Positions 8,692 to 15,617 of a DNA stretch of 64,000 nt are shown here, one piece after another. The stretch covers positions 112,027-176,026 of the forward strand of contig NZ_LQPS01000036.1 of NCBI RefSeq assembly GCF_002101885.1, read 5' to 3'. A model generated the notes under the pieces. The model saw only the letters and a list, made by a program, of their open reading frames with translations, made no database searches and was not told the DNA's origin. Made by a program: the position numbers and the translations under genes. The stretch's first letter is position 1. Each line of letters opens with the position of its first letter. The stretch is from Mycolicibacter senuensis. GTDB taxonomy: Bacteria; Actinomycetota; Actinomycetes; Mycobacteriales; Mycobacteriaceae.

Positions 8692-8738
8692 CTGTAGTTG
8701 GCGTGAAGAAGTGCGAGTGAGCGTCGCGGTAACTACAG
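8692..8738. repeat. Spaced inverted repeat CTGTAGTT / AACTACAG
   Basis: Perfect 8-base arms at 8692-8699 and 8731-8738 are separated by 31 bases, in the menB-SDR gap and ending 25 bases before the next -10 element. The core TGTAGT/ACTACA is shared with the palindrome at 26827-26841. It could be paired half-sites for a regulator or an RNA hairpin. Confidence 0.4.
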
Positions 8739-8762
8739 GCTCGGGGCAAACAGTTCCCCGCA

Positions 8763-8768
8763 TAGAGT
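8763..8768 (+). promoter_or_regulatory. Candidate -10 element of SDR gene
   Basis: TAGAGT fits TANNNT and ends eight bases before the ATG at 8777, compatible with a leaderless transcript. Confidence 0.35.
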
Positions 8769-8776
8769 GGCTATCC

Positions 8777-9661
8777 ATGAGCAAAAGCCCGTTACGCCGC
8801 CTGACCGACCAGCTCACGCTCGCGACCATGCGTCCCCCGGTCGCCGCACAGCTGATGCACCGGCCCGGCGCCAAGCCGATCGACCTGAGCGGCAAACGGG
8901 TGCTCGTGACCGGCGCGTCGTCGGGAATCGGGGAAGCCGGCGCCGAACAGTTCGGGGCAGCGGGCGCCACCGTGATCGCGGTGGCTCGGCGCCAGGAGAA
9001 CCTGGACGCGCTGGTCAAGCGGATCACCGACGCCGGTGGAACGGCCCACGCCATGGCCTGCGACCTGTCGGATCTGGACGCCGTCGACGCCCTGGTCAAA
9101 GACGTCGACGAGCGGTTCGACGGGGTGGACATCCTGGTCAACAACGCGGGGCGCTCCATCCGCCGGCCGCTGGCCGAATCCCTGGACCGCTGGCACGACG
9201 TGGAGCGGACCATGCAGCTCAACTACTACTCGCCGCTGCGGCTGATCCGCGGGCTCGCCCCGGCGATGCGGGTACGCGGCGACGGCCACATCATCAACGT
9301 CGCCACCTGGGGCGTCTTCACCGACTCCTCGCCACTGTTCGCGGTGTACAACGCCTCCAAGTCGGCGCTGAGCGCGGTGAGCCGGGTCATCGACAGCGAA
9401 TGGTCCCGCGACGGCGTGCTGTCCACCACGCTGTACTACCCGCTGGTGAAGACCCCGATGATCGCGCCCACCGCGGCGTTCCAGGGCAAGCCGGGACTCA
9501 CCGCTGAGGAAGCCGGCGCGTGGATGATCGACGCGGCCAGGTATCGCCCGATCCGCATCGCGCCGCGGCTGGCGCTGGCGTTTCGCGCCCTGGACAATCT
9601 CAACGCCGGTTGGGCCACCGCCATCGTCAAGCGGAACCGGATCGAGCCAGTAGAGGACTGA
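8777..9661 (+). CDS. SDR family oxidoreductase (Rv0547c-like)
   Basis: 294-residue short-chain dehydrogenase with a roughly 40-residue N-terminal extension before the Rossmann motif TGASSGIG (45-52), then NNAGRS and the catalytic YNASK (about 192-196). Length and position match Rv0547c. The extension and the C-terminal helix (LALAFRALDNLNAGWA) suggest membrane association and a lipid-like substrate, as in related acyl-CoA or ketoacyl reductases; this is inference. The next gene starts three bases after the stop, so the two are translated together. Confidence 0.92.
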   Translation: MSKSPLRRLTDQLTLATMRPPVAAQLMHRPGAKPIDLSGKRVLVTGASSGIGEAGAEQFGAAGATVIAVARRQENLDALVKRITDAGGTAHAMACDLSDLDAVDALVKDVDERFDGVDILVNNAGRSIRRPLAESLDRWHDVERTMQLNYYSPLRLIRGLAPAMRVRGDGHIINVATWGVFTDSSPLFAVYNASKSALSAVSRVIDSEWSRDGVLSTTLYYPLVKTPMIAPTAAFQGKPGLTAEEAGAWMIDAARYRPIRIAPRLALAFRALDNLNAGWATAIVKRNRIEPVED

Positions 9662-9664
9662 CTG

Positions 9665-10075
9665 ATGGAGATTTTGGCCAGCCGGGTGTTGCTCCGGCCC
9701 ACCGACTATCAACGCTCACTGCGGTTCTACCGCGACGAGATCGGGCTGGCGATCGCCCGCGATTACGGCGCCGGGATGGTGTTCTACGCCGGACAGTCGC
9801 TGATCGAGCTGGCCGGCCACGGCGGCCCGGAACGTCCGGGGGCGTCGTTTCCCGGCGCGCTGTGGCTGCAGGTGCGCGACGTCGCCGCCACCCAGGCCGA
9901 ACTGGAGGGCCGGGGCGTGCCGATCGCCCGCGAGGCACGCCGGGAGCCGTGGGGGCTGCATGAGATGCATGTCACCGACCCCGACGGCGTCACGCTGATT
10001 TTCGTGGAGGTGCCCGCGAATCACCCGCTGCGCCGCGACACCCGCCAGGACAAACGGACCCGATCCGAAGATTAA
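9665..10075 (+). CDS. Glyoxalase/bleomycin-resistance fold (VOC) protein
   Basis: 136-residue vicinal-oxygen-chelate protein. It has the repeated beta-alpha-beta-beta-beta pattern: RVLLRPTDYQRSLRFYRDEIGL, then GASFPGALWLQVRDVAATQAELEGRGVPI, and GLHEMHVTDPDGVTLIFVE. A glutamate in the last strand would fit the metal site. It is three bases downstream of the SDR gene and corresponds to Rv0546c. Substrate unknown. Confidence 0.9.
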   Translation: MEILASRVLLRPTDYQRSLRFYRDEIGLAIARDYGAGMVFYAGQSLIELAGHGGPERPGASFPGALWLQVRDVAATQAELEGRGVPIAREARREPWGLHEMHVTDPDGVTLIFVEVPANHPLRRDTRQDKRTRSED

Positions 10076-10181
10076 CGGCAGGCAAACAATTCGAAACGTC
10101 TCGGAGTACACCCGCATTTCACCAGCGTGATCGTTAGACATCGACACCGGCGGCCGTCAGAATTGACATTGTGATTCTCTC

Positions 10182-11480
10182 GTGAGCCTTGATCTGTTCC
10201 TCCTGATCATCGTCGTGATCACGGCGCTCGGCTTCGACTTCACCAACGGGTTCCATGACACCGGCAACGCCATGGCGACGTCGATCGCCAGCGGTGCGCT
10301 CAAGCCCAAGGCCGCCGTCACCATGTCGGCCTGCCTGAACTTGATCGGCGCCTTCCTGTCGACCGCGGTCGCGGCGACCATCGCCAAGGGACTGGTGGAC
10401 GCGCACCTGGTGACCCTGGAACTCGTTTTCGCCGGCCTGGTCGGCGGCATCGTGTGGAACCTGCTGACCTGGCTGCTGGGCATCCCGTCGAGTTCCTCGC
10501 ATGCCCTGATCGGCGGCATCGTGGGCGCGATGATCGCCGCCGTCGGCACGCACGGGGTGATCTGGAGCGGCGTGGTATCCAAGGTGCTGGTTCCCGCCGT
10601 GGTGGCCACCGTGATCGCCACCTTGATCGCCTCCGTCGGCACCTGGCTGGTGTACCGCATCACCCGCAACGTGGACGAGACGAAATCCGAGAAGGTGTTC
10701 CAGCGCGGCCAGATCGGCTCGGCCGCGTTGGTGTCGTTGGCGCACGGCACCAACGACGCCCAGAAGACCATGGGCGTGATCTTCCTGGCCCTGATGTCCT
10801 ACGGCGCGGTCAGCACGTCGGCGACGCTGCCGCCGCTGTGGGTGATCGTCAGCTGTGCGCTCGCGATGGCGGCCGGCACCTACACCGGGGGCTGGCGCAT
10901 CATCCGCACCCTGGGCAAGGGCCTGGTCGAGATCAAGCCGCCGCAAGGCATGGCCGCCGAGTCGGCCGCCGCCTCGGTCATCTTGCTGTCCAGCCACTTC
11001 GGTTACTCGCTGTCCACCACTCAGGTCGCGACCGGGTCGGTGCTGGGCAGCGGCGTCGGTAAACCGGGCGCCGAGGTGCGCTGGAGTGTCGCCGGGCGGA
11101 TGGTGTCGGCCTGGCTGGTGACGCTGCCGATGGCCGGCGGTGTGGGCGCCGGCGCGTACGGCATCGTGCACGGCATCGGCGGCTACCTCGGGATCGCCGT
11201 CGGCGTGACGCTGCTGATCACCGCGGTGCTGGCGATCTGGCTGCGGTCGCGCCGGGCACGCGTCGACCACCGCAACGTCAACGCCGAATGGGAGGGCAGC
11301 CTGACCGGCGGCCTGTCCGCGCCGGCCGCCCCCATACCGGCCGTCCAGCTACCGGACCCGGCGGATGGCCCGCTCGTCGAGCAGGCCCTGCGGTCGGCGT
11401 TCGAGACCGGCCCCGAGGCACCGCAGCTGACCATCGTTCCGACTGGCGAGGCCAGCACGCGCGAAACCGTGCGCTCATGA
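10182..11480 (+). CDS. pitA: Low-affinity inorganic phosphate transporter
   Basis: PiT-family proton- or cation-coupled phosphate permease, 432 residues with about ten membrane segments. It carries the two inverted family signatures: GFDFTNGFHDTGNAMATSIASGAL near the N-terminus and SLAHGTNDAQKTMGVI in the second half. The cytoplasmic loop between the halves is short, and a roughly 70-residue hydrophilic tail follows the last membrane segment. GTG start. The stop overlaps the start of the next gene (ATGA). Corresponds to Rv0545c. Confidence 0.95.
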   Translation: MSLDLFLLIIVVITALGFDFTNGFHDTGNAMATSIASGALKPKAAVTMSACLNLIGAFLSTAVAATIAKGLVDAHLVTLELVFAGLVGGIVWNLLTWLLGIPSSSSHALIGGIVGAMIAAVGTHGVIWSGVVSKVLVPAVVATVIATLIASVGTWLVYRITRNVDETKSEKVFQRGQIGSAALVSLAHGTNDAQKTMGVIFLALMSYGAVSTSATLPPLWVIVSCALAMAAGTYTGGWRIIRTLGKGLVEIKPPQGMAAESAAASVILLSSHFGYSLSTTQVATGSVLGSGVGKPGAEVRWSVAGRMVSAWLVTLPMAGGVGAGAYGIVHGIGGYLGIAVGVTLLITAVLAIWLRSRRARVDHRNVNAEWEGSLTGGLSAPAAPIPAVQLPDPADGPLVEQALRSAFETGPEAPQLTIVPTGEASTRETVRS

Positions 11481-11761
11481 ACGAGTGGTTCAACTACGCC
11501 GCCACCCTGAAAATCCTGGTCTTCGGGCTGCTGGTCGGCGCCGCGCTGCCCGCGCTGTTCGCGGTCGCGACCCGAATCAATGTCGCCGCCAACAACGGTG
11601 GTGTCGGCGGCGTCGGCGTCCGGCGCCCGCTGCTGATCGCGGTCAGCTGGACGATTTTCCTGTTGGTGCTGGTCGTGGCGGTCGTCGGGGTGCTGTTCGT
11701 CGCCCGCGACTTCCTGGGACATCACTTCGGCTGGTACTTGCTGGGAGCCGAGCCGAAGTAG
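11477..11761 (+). CDS. Small two-pass membrane protein (Rv0544c-like)
   Basis: 94 residues with two hydrophobic segments (about 10-30 and 52-78) joined by a Gly-rich loop (NNGGVGGVG). It overlaps the pitA stop by four bases, so it is translationally coupled to the phosphate transporter. The same pairing is known in other mycobacteria. An accessory role in phosphate uptake is only an inference from this coupling. Confidence 0.88.
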   Translation: MNEWFNYAATLKILVFGLLVGAALPALFAVATRINVAANNGGVGGVGVRRPLLIAVSWTIFLLVLVVAVVGVLFVARDFLGHHFGWYLLGAEPK

Positions 11762-11827
11762 TTCGGTTCGACTCGACGAGGCTGCGGCGGCCGACGTGCG
11801 CGCACCGGCGTTCCAGCTGAACACCCG

Positions 11828-11833
11828 TAATAT
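11828..11833 (+). promoter_or_regulatory. Candidate -10 element upstream of the DUF3349 gene
   Basis: TAATAT is close to the ideal -10 hexamer in otherwise GC-rich DNA. It would give a leader of about 40 bases before the ATG at 11879. Confidence 0.4.
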
Positions 11834-11878
11834 CGGTGCCGACATGTCCGGGCGGCGACGCGGGAAGGTTGAGGCGGT

Positions 11879-12181
11879 ATGACCAAGTTCCTCACCTCGA
11901 TCGTCGCCTGGCTGCGCGCCGGATATCCCGACGGGGTCCCGCAGACCGACTACATCCCGCTGCTGGCACTTCTGTCACGGCGGCTGACCAACGACGAGGT
12001 CAAGACCGTCGCCGGCGAACTGATCGGCCGCGGCGAGTTCGACCACATCGACATCGGGGTGATGATCGCCCGGCTCACCAACGAACTGCCCGCCCAACAG
12101 GACGTGGACCGGGTGCGAGAGCGGTTGGCCGCCAAGGGCTGGCTGCTCGATGACGCCCCCAGCGGCGGAGGCACGCCATAG
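11879..12181 (+). CDS. DUF3349 domain protein (Rv0543c-like)
   Basis: 100-residue, soluble, mostly helical protein. It reads like the mycobacterial DUF3349 family: a TDYIPLLALL block, RRLTNDEV, and a final KGWLLDD. Known family structures are small helical bundles without an assigned activity. It ends just before menE, whose frame opens within a few bases, so the two are probably cotranscribed. An alternative upstream ATG at 11844 lies in another frame. Confidence 0.9.
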   Translation: MTKFLTSIVAWLRAGYPDGVPQTDYIPLLALLSRRLTNDEVKTVAGELIGRGEFDHIDIGVMIARLTNELPAQQDVDRVRERLAAKGWLLDDAPSGGGTP

Positions 12182-12219
12182 CCGTCCTGCGTGCGCTGGT
12201 CGTCCCCTCCGATGGCGCG

Positions 12220-13320
12220 GTGTCGATGCTGCTGCCCGCCCTGCAGGACGTTCTGGACGGGCACCGCGCCGCGCTGACGCCGGTCGCCGCCGACGGCGAT
12301 CCCTCCGTCCTGGCCGCCCTGCGGGTGGGTGAGCCGGTCGACGACGATGTCGCATTGGTGGTGACGACGTCGGGGACCACCGGTGCGCCCAAAGGGGCAC
12401 TGTTGACCGGCGCGGCGCTGCGAGCCAGCGCGGCAGCCACCGAGAACCGGTTGGGCGGCCCGGGCCGCTGGCTGCTGGCGTTACCGCCACACCACATCGC
12501 CGGAATCCAGGTCGTGGTGCGCAGCCTGCTGGCCGGTAGCACGCCGGTACAGATCGACGTCGCAACGGGTTTCGATGTCGAGCGGTTGCCGGCCGCGGTC
12601 GCCGAACTCGGGTCCGGCCGTCGCTACACCTCGCTGGTGGCCACCCAACTCGCCAAGGCGCTGGAGGCTCCCGCCGCGACGGCCGCGCTGGCCGAACTCG
12701 ACGCGGTGCTGCTGGGCGGCGGCCCGGCGCCGCAACCGACTCTGGACGCCGCTGCGGCCGCAGGCGTGCAGGTGGTGCGCACCTACGGCATGAGCGAGAC
12801 CGCCGGCGGCTGTGTCTATGACGGCGTGCCGCTGGACGGGGTGCGGGTGCGCATCGGCGACGACGGGCGGATCGCGCTCGGCGGACCGACGCTGGCCCGC
12901 GGTTACCGCAATCCCGCCGACCCGGACCCGTTCGCCGAGCCGGGCTGGTTCCACACCAATGACGTTGGGGTGCTGGATTCTTCGGGGTGCCTGAGTGTGC
13001 TCGGGCGCGCCGACGATGCGATCAGCACCGGGGGGCTGACCGTACTGCCCGGCCCGGTGGAGGCCGTGCTGTCGACCCACCCCGCCGTGGCCGACTGTGC
13101 GGTGTTCGGCATCCCCGACGATCGGCTGGGCCAGCGGGTGGTGGCCGCGGTGGTGGTGGCCGGCGCCGAGCCGCCGACACTGCCGGCGCTGCGCGCCCAT
13201 ATCGCGCAATCCCTGGACGCCACTGCGGCACCGCGGGAGTTGCACATCGTCGCCGCGTTGCCCCGACGCGGGATCGGAAAGCTGGACCGGAAATCGTTGG
13301 TGCAGCAGTACTCTCGTTGA
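12220..13320 (+). CDS. menE: o-succinylbenzoate--CoA ligase
   Basis: Acyl-CoA synthetase that activates o-succinylbenzoate for MenB. It is short for the ANL family (366 residues), as mycobacterial MenE is. AMP-binding motif TTSGTTGAPKG at 49-59, then RTYGMSET, LARGYR, FHTNDVG and the terminal RRGIGKLDRKSL with the catalytic lysine. The GTG at 12220 is the first usual start codon. In-frame sequence from 12181 (AVLRALVVPSDGA) looks like the normal N-terminus of the family but has no ordinary start codon, so the true start may be a rare codon upstream. Confidence 0.92.
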   Translation: MSMLLPALQDVLDGHRAALTPVAADGDPSVLAALRVGEPVDDDVALVVTTSGTTGAPKGALLTGAALRASAAATENRLGGPGRWLLALPPHHIAGIQVVVRSLLAGSTPVQIDVATGFDVERLPAAVAELGSGRRYTSLVATQLAKALEAPAATAALAELDAVLLGGGPAPQPTLDAAAAAGVQVVRTYGMSETAGGCVYDGVPLDGVRVRIGDDGRIALGGPTLARGYRNPADPDPFAEPGWFHTNDVGVLDSSGCLSVLGRADDAISTGGLTVLPGPVEAVLSTHPAVADCAVFGIPDDRLGQRVVAAVVVAGAEPPTLPALRAHIAQSLDATAAPRELHIVAALPRRGIGKLDRKSLVQQYSR

Positions 13321-13337
13321 GCTACGACTACGGAAGG

Positions 13338-15497
13338 TCAGTCACCGCCGCTTCCGCCGCCCGATCCACCACCGGACGAGCCGCCGCTCGAGCCACCGCC
13401 GGACGAACCACCGGAGGAGCCGCCGCTCGAGCCACCGGACGAGCCGCCGCTCGAGCCACCGGAGCTGCTGCCGGAGCCCCCGGAGCCACTACCACTCGAC
13501 CCCGAGGAACCGGACCCGCCGCTGGAACTGCCTCCCGAACCACCAGAGCTGCTCCCCGAACCACCAGAGCTGCTCCCCGAACCACCAGAGCTGCTGCCGG
13601 AACCACCAGAGCTGCTGCCGGAACCACCGGAGCTGCTGCCGGAACTACCGGAGCCACTGGAGCTACCGCCCGAACCACTGGAACCACTACCCGAACCGCC
13701 CGGGGCGCTGCCGGAGCCACTGCTCCCCGAGCCACTGCCCGAACTGCCGGAACCACCCGAACTACTGCCGGAACCACCCGAACTACTGCCGGAGCCACCC
13801 GAACTACTGCCCGAGCCTTCACCACCGGACCCGGAACCACCAAGCCCGGAACCACCGGAACCGGTACCGCCCGAGTCAGTCCCGCCGGAGCCGCCGGAAT
13901 CGCTGCCAGCTCCCCCCGTACCGGGCCCGCTTGATTCACCACCCGATCCGGTACCGCCCGATCCGGTACCGCCCGAACCGTTGCCATCCGACCCGCCAGA
14001 GCTGTCGCCAGAACCACCGGAATGTCCACCGGCTCCGCTGTCACCCGAGCCACCTGAGTCACTACCCGACCCGCCCGGGTTGCTGCCGGAGCCACCGTCG
14101 TCGCCCGTGCCGGTACCACCGGACTGGTCTCCACCGGAATCACTTCCGCCGGAACCACTGCCACCGGAATCACTGCCGTCGGAACCGGTGTCACCACCGG
14201 AGCCGGTCTTCCCGGACCCGCCATCTCCGCTGGAACCGGTACCCCCAGAACCGGTATCGCCACCGGAACCGGTCTCCCCGGACCCGCCATCTCCGCTGGA
14301 ACCCGTGCCCCCGGAACCCGCATCCCCGCCGGAACCGGCACTCCCGCCGGAATCACCATTGCCGGTGTTAGCGCCACCGGACCCGATGCCTCCCCCGCCG
14401 GTGCCGCCGCCGTCGCGGCCCGAGCCACCCAGCCCGCCACGCCCACCATCAATGGGCCCGGGGATGATCGGAATCGGAATCGGGAACGGGATCAGCGCGG
14501 GACCTGACGGCGCGGGCACCACCGGGGGCGCGATCGGCGGCGGGATAACCGCAGCCGGCGGCACCGGATTCACGGGAGCAACAACAGGATTGGGAGCCGG
14601 AGCCCGCGGGGCCGGGATGGGCGGGGGCTTCGGGGCCGGCAGCGCGGGAATGAAGTTACCCGGCACCGGCTGCGGCTGCAGCGGCTGCGTCAGCACCGGA
14701 GGCTCCACCTGGGTGGCCGCGGCGGTCGGGCGGATACCGATGGTGACGGCCACCGCCAGCGCGGCGCACCCCGCCACCAGAATCCCGCCTACCGAACTGC
14801 CGATCAGCAGCGCCCGGCCGACCGGGGGCGGCAGCACCTCCGGCTCGTCGCCGCCACCGGATTCGTCGTATTCGGCGGCGTAGTCGTCGTAGTCGTCATA
14901 GTCGTCATAGCCCTCATCGTCGCCGTAGTCGTCCTGGTCGCTCTCGGCGTACTCCACCGGCAACAGTTCGGAGTCGTCATCGGTCATCGAGTACGCCAGC
15001 TGTTGTTCGGGCTCGGCGCCCGCCATCGCCGGTTCCGCCGTGGTGGCCGCCCCGCCCGCCGAGTCGATGTCGGCCACGGGGGCGGCCGTCGTCGGCGCAC
15101 CCGCAGTCGCTGCCGGTGCGGCCATCGGCGCATCGCCGTCGGGCGCCGACAGCATCGTCGTTTCGCCGTCCTCGCCCGCCACATTGCGCGCCAACGCCAC
15201 CGCCGACCGCGCCTGCGGTTGCTCGGAGACGTTCTCGACCCCGGCTTCGTCGAGCGCCCGGCGAAGCTGGGCCATCAACTCCGCATCCGACCAGCACAGC
15301 CGGGTGGCAGCCAGGCGATGACCTTCGTCGGCCAGCATGCGGTGCGTGCCGGTCACCGTATCTGCCAGCGTTGCGACCGGATCCTGTGTCAGGTCGAGCA
15401 TCGACTCGTCGAGCACGGCATCGCCGTAGGCATCCGATTCCACCAGTGCCAAGCGGGCCAGCGCGCCGGTAACCGACACGCCCAGCGCGACATCCAT
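13338..15497 (-). CDS. Membrane-anchored protein with DUF7159-like N-domain and Gly/Ser repeat tail
   Basis: 719 residues in four parts. Residues 1-110 resemble the mycobacterial DUF7159 domain (MDVALGVSVTGALARLALVE). An Ala-rich then strongly acidic Asp/Tyr linker follows (YDDYDDYDDYAAEYDE). One transmembrane helix lies at about 228-254. After it come a Pro-rich stalk and about 370 residues made almost only of Gly and Ser, with Thr and Asp in the proximal part. The ATG at 15497 is chosen because AGGAGG stands seven bases upstream. Position and layout recall Rv0538, whose outer tail is Pro/Thr-rich instead. Predicted topology is N-in with the tail outside. Function unknown. It converges with menE 17 bases away. 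Confidence 0.82.
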   Translation of the reverse strand: MDVALGVSVTGALARLALVESDAYGDAVLDESMLDLTQDPVATLADTVTGTHRMLADEGHRLAATRLCWSDAELMAQLRRALDEAGVENVSEQPQARSAVALARNVAGEDGETTMLSAPDGDAPMAAPAATAGAPTTAAPVADIDSAGGAATTAEPAMAGAEPEQQLAYSMTDDDSELLPVEYAESDQDDYGDDEGYDDYDDYDDYAAEYDESGGGDEPEVLPPPVGRALLIGSSVGGILVAGCAALAVAVTIGIRPTAAATQVEPPVLTQPLQPQPVPGNFIPALPAPKPPPIPAPRAPAPNPVVAPVNPVPPAAVIPPPIAPPVVPAPSGPALIPFPIPIPIIPGPIDGGRGGLGGSGRDGGGTGGGGIGSGGANTGNGDSGGSAGSGGDAGSGGTGSSGDGGSGETGSGGDTGSGGTGSSGDGGSGKTGSGGDTGSDGSDSGGSGSGGSDSGGDQSGGTGTGDDGGSGSNPGGSGSDSGGSGDSGAGGHSGGSGDSSGGSDGNGSGGTGSGGTGSGGESSGPGTGGAGSDSGGSGGTDSGGTGSGGSGLGGSGSGGEGSGSSSGGSGSSSGGSGSSSGGSGSSGSGSGSSGSGSAPGGSGSGSSGSGGSSSGSGSSGSSSGGSGSSSGGSGSSSGGSGSSSGGSGSSSGGSGGSSSGGSGSSGSSGSGSGGSGSSSGGSSGGSSGGSSGGSSGGSSGGGSSGGSSGGGSGGGSGGD
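13537..13641 (+). repeat. 21-bp tandem repeat, five copies, inside the Gly/Ser tail
   Basis: Five head-to-tail 21-base units start at 13537, 13558, 13579, 13600 and 13621. Units 1 and 2 are identical, 3 and 4 are identical, and unit 5 differs by one base. Each encodes a seven-residue Gly/Ser block on the minus strand. The unit length keeps the frame whatever the copy number. Confidence 0.85.
13750..13812 (+). repeat. 21-bp tandem repeat, three copies, inside the Gly/Ser tail
   Basis: Three units at 13750, 13771 and 13792. The first two are identical, the third has two changes. It is a second, independently amplified variant of the Gly/Ser heptad. Confidence 0.8.
14188..14319 (+). repeat. 66-bp direct repeat, two copies
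   Basis: Two adjacent 66-base copies (14188-14253, 14254-14319) encode a 22-residue Gly/Ser/Thr/Asp unit in the proximal tail. In-frame length and few differences suggest recent duplication. Confidence 0.75.
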
Positions 15498-15572
15498 CTG
15501 CGCGCCTCCTTCCGCCGCCGGCTTCAATCAGCCAGTTTAGCGGCGCGAGACGACAGTAAAGCGGTTCGATCC

Positions 15573-15586
15573 CCGCTGATCAGCGG
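15573..15586. promoter_or_regulatory. 14-bp perfect palindrome between divergent genes
   Basis: CCGCTGATCAGCGG is a perfect palindrome, 76 bases upstream of the Gly/Ser-tail gene and 32 bases upstream of the divergent membrane protein gene. Its position 20 bases before the TAAGGT -10 element suits an operator. No regulator is known. Confidence 0.35.
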
Positions 15587-15605
15587 TGCGCGGCCGGCGC
15601 GCGGT

Positions 15606-15611
15606 TAAGGT
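15606..15611 (+). promoter_or_regulatory. -10 element of leaderless membrane-protein gene
   Basis: TAAGGT fits TANNNT and ends six bases before the GTG at 15618. Confidence 0.45.
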
Positions 15612-15617
15612 GAGCTG

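Noticed and set aside
10160..10182. TTGACA as a -35 element for pitA
   Set aside because: It ends only about 15 bases before the GTG start, so no -10 element or transcript start could fit.
13537..13812. Possible CRISPR array because of regular direct repeats
   Set aside because: Repeats are contiguous without unique spacers, 21 bases long and keep the coding frame; no cas genes are present.
13097..14883. Long plus-strand open frames rich in Arg/His/Asn, Thr/Ala or Pro/Glu opposite the Gly/Ser-tail gene
   Set aside because: They are mirror images of the repetitive minus-strand codons. The minus frame has a strong AGGAGG site, a membrane helix and a known N-terminal domain; the plus frames have none.
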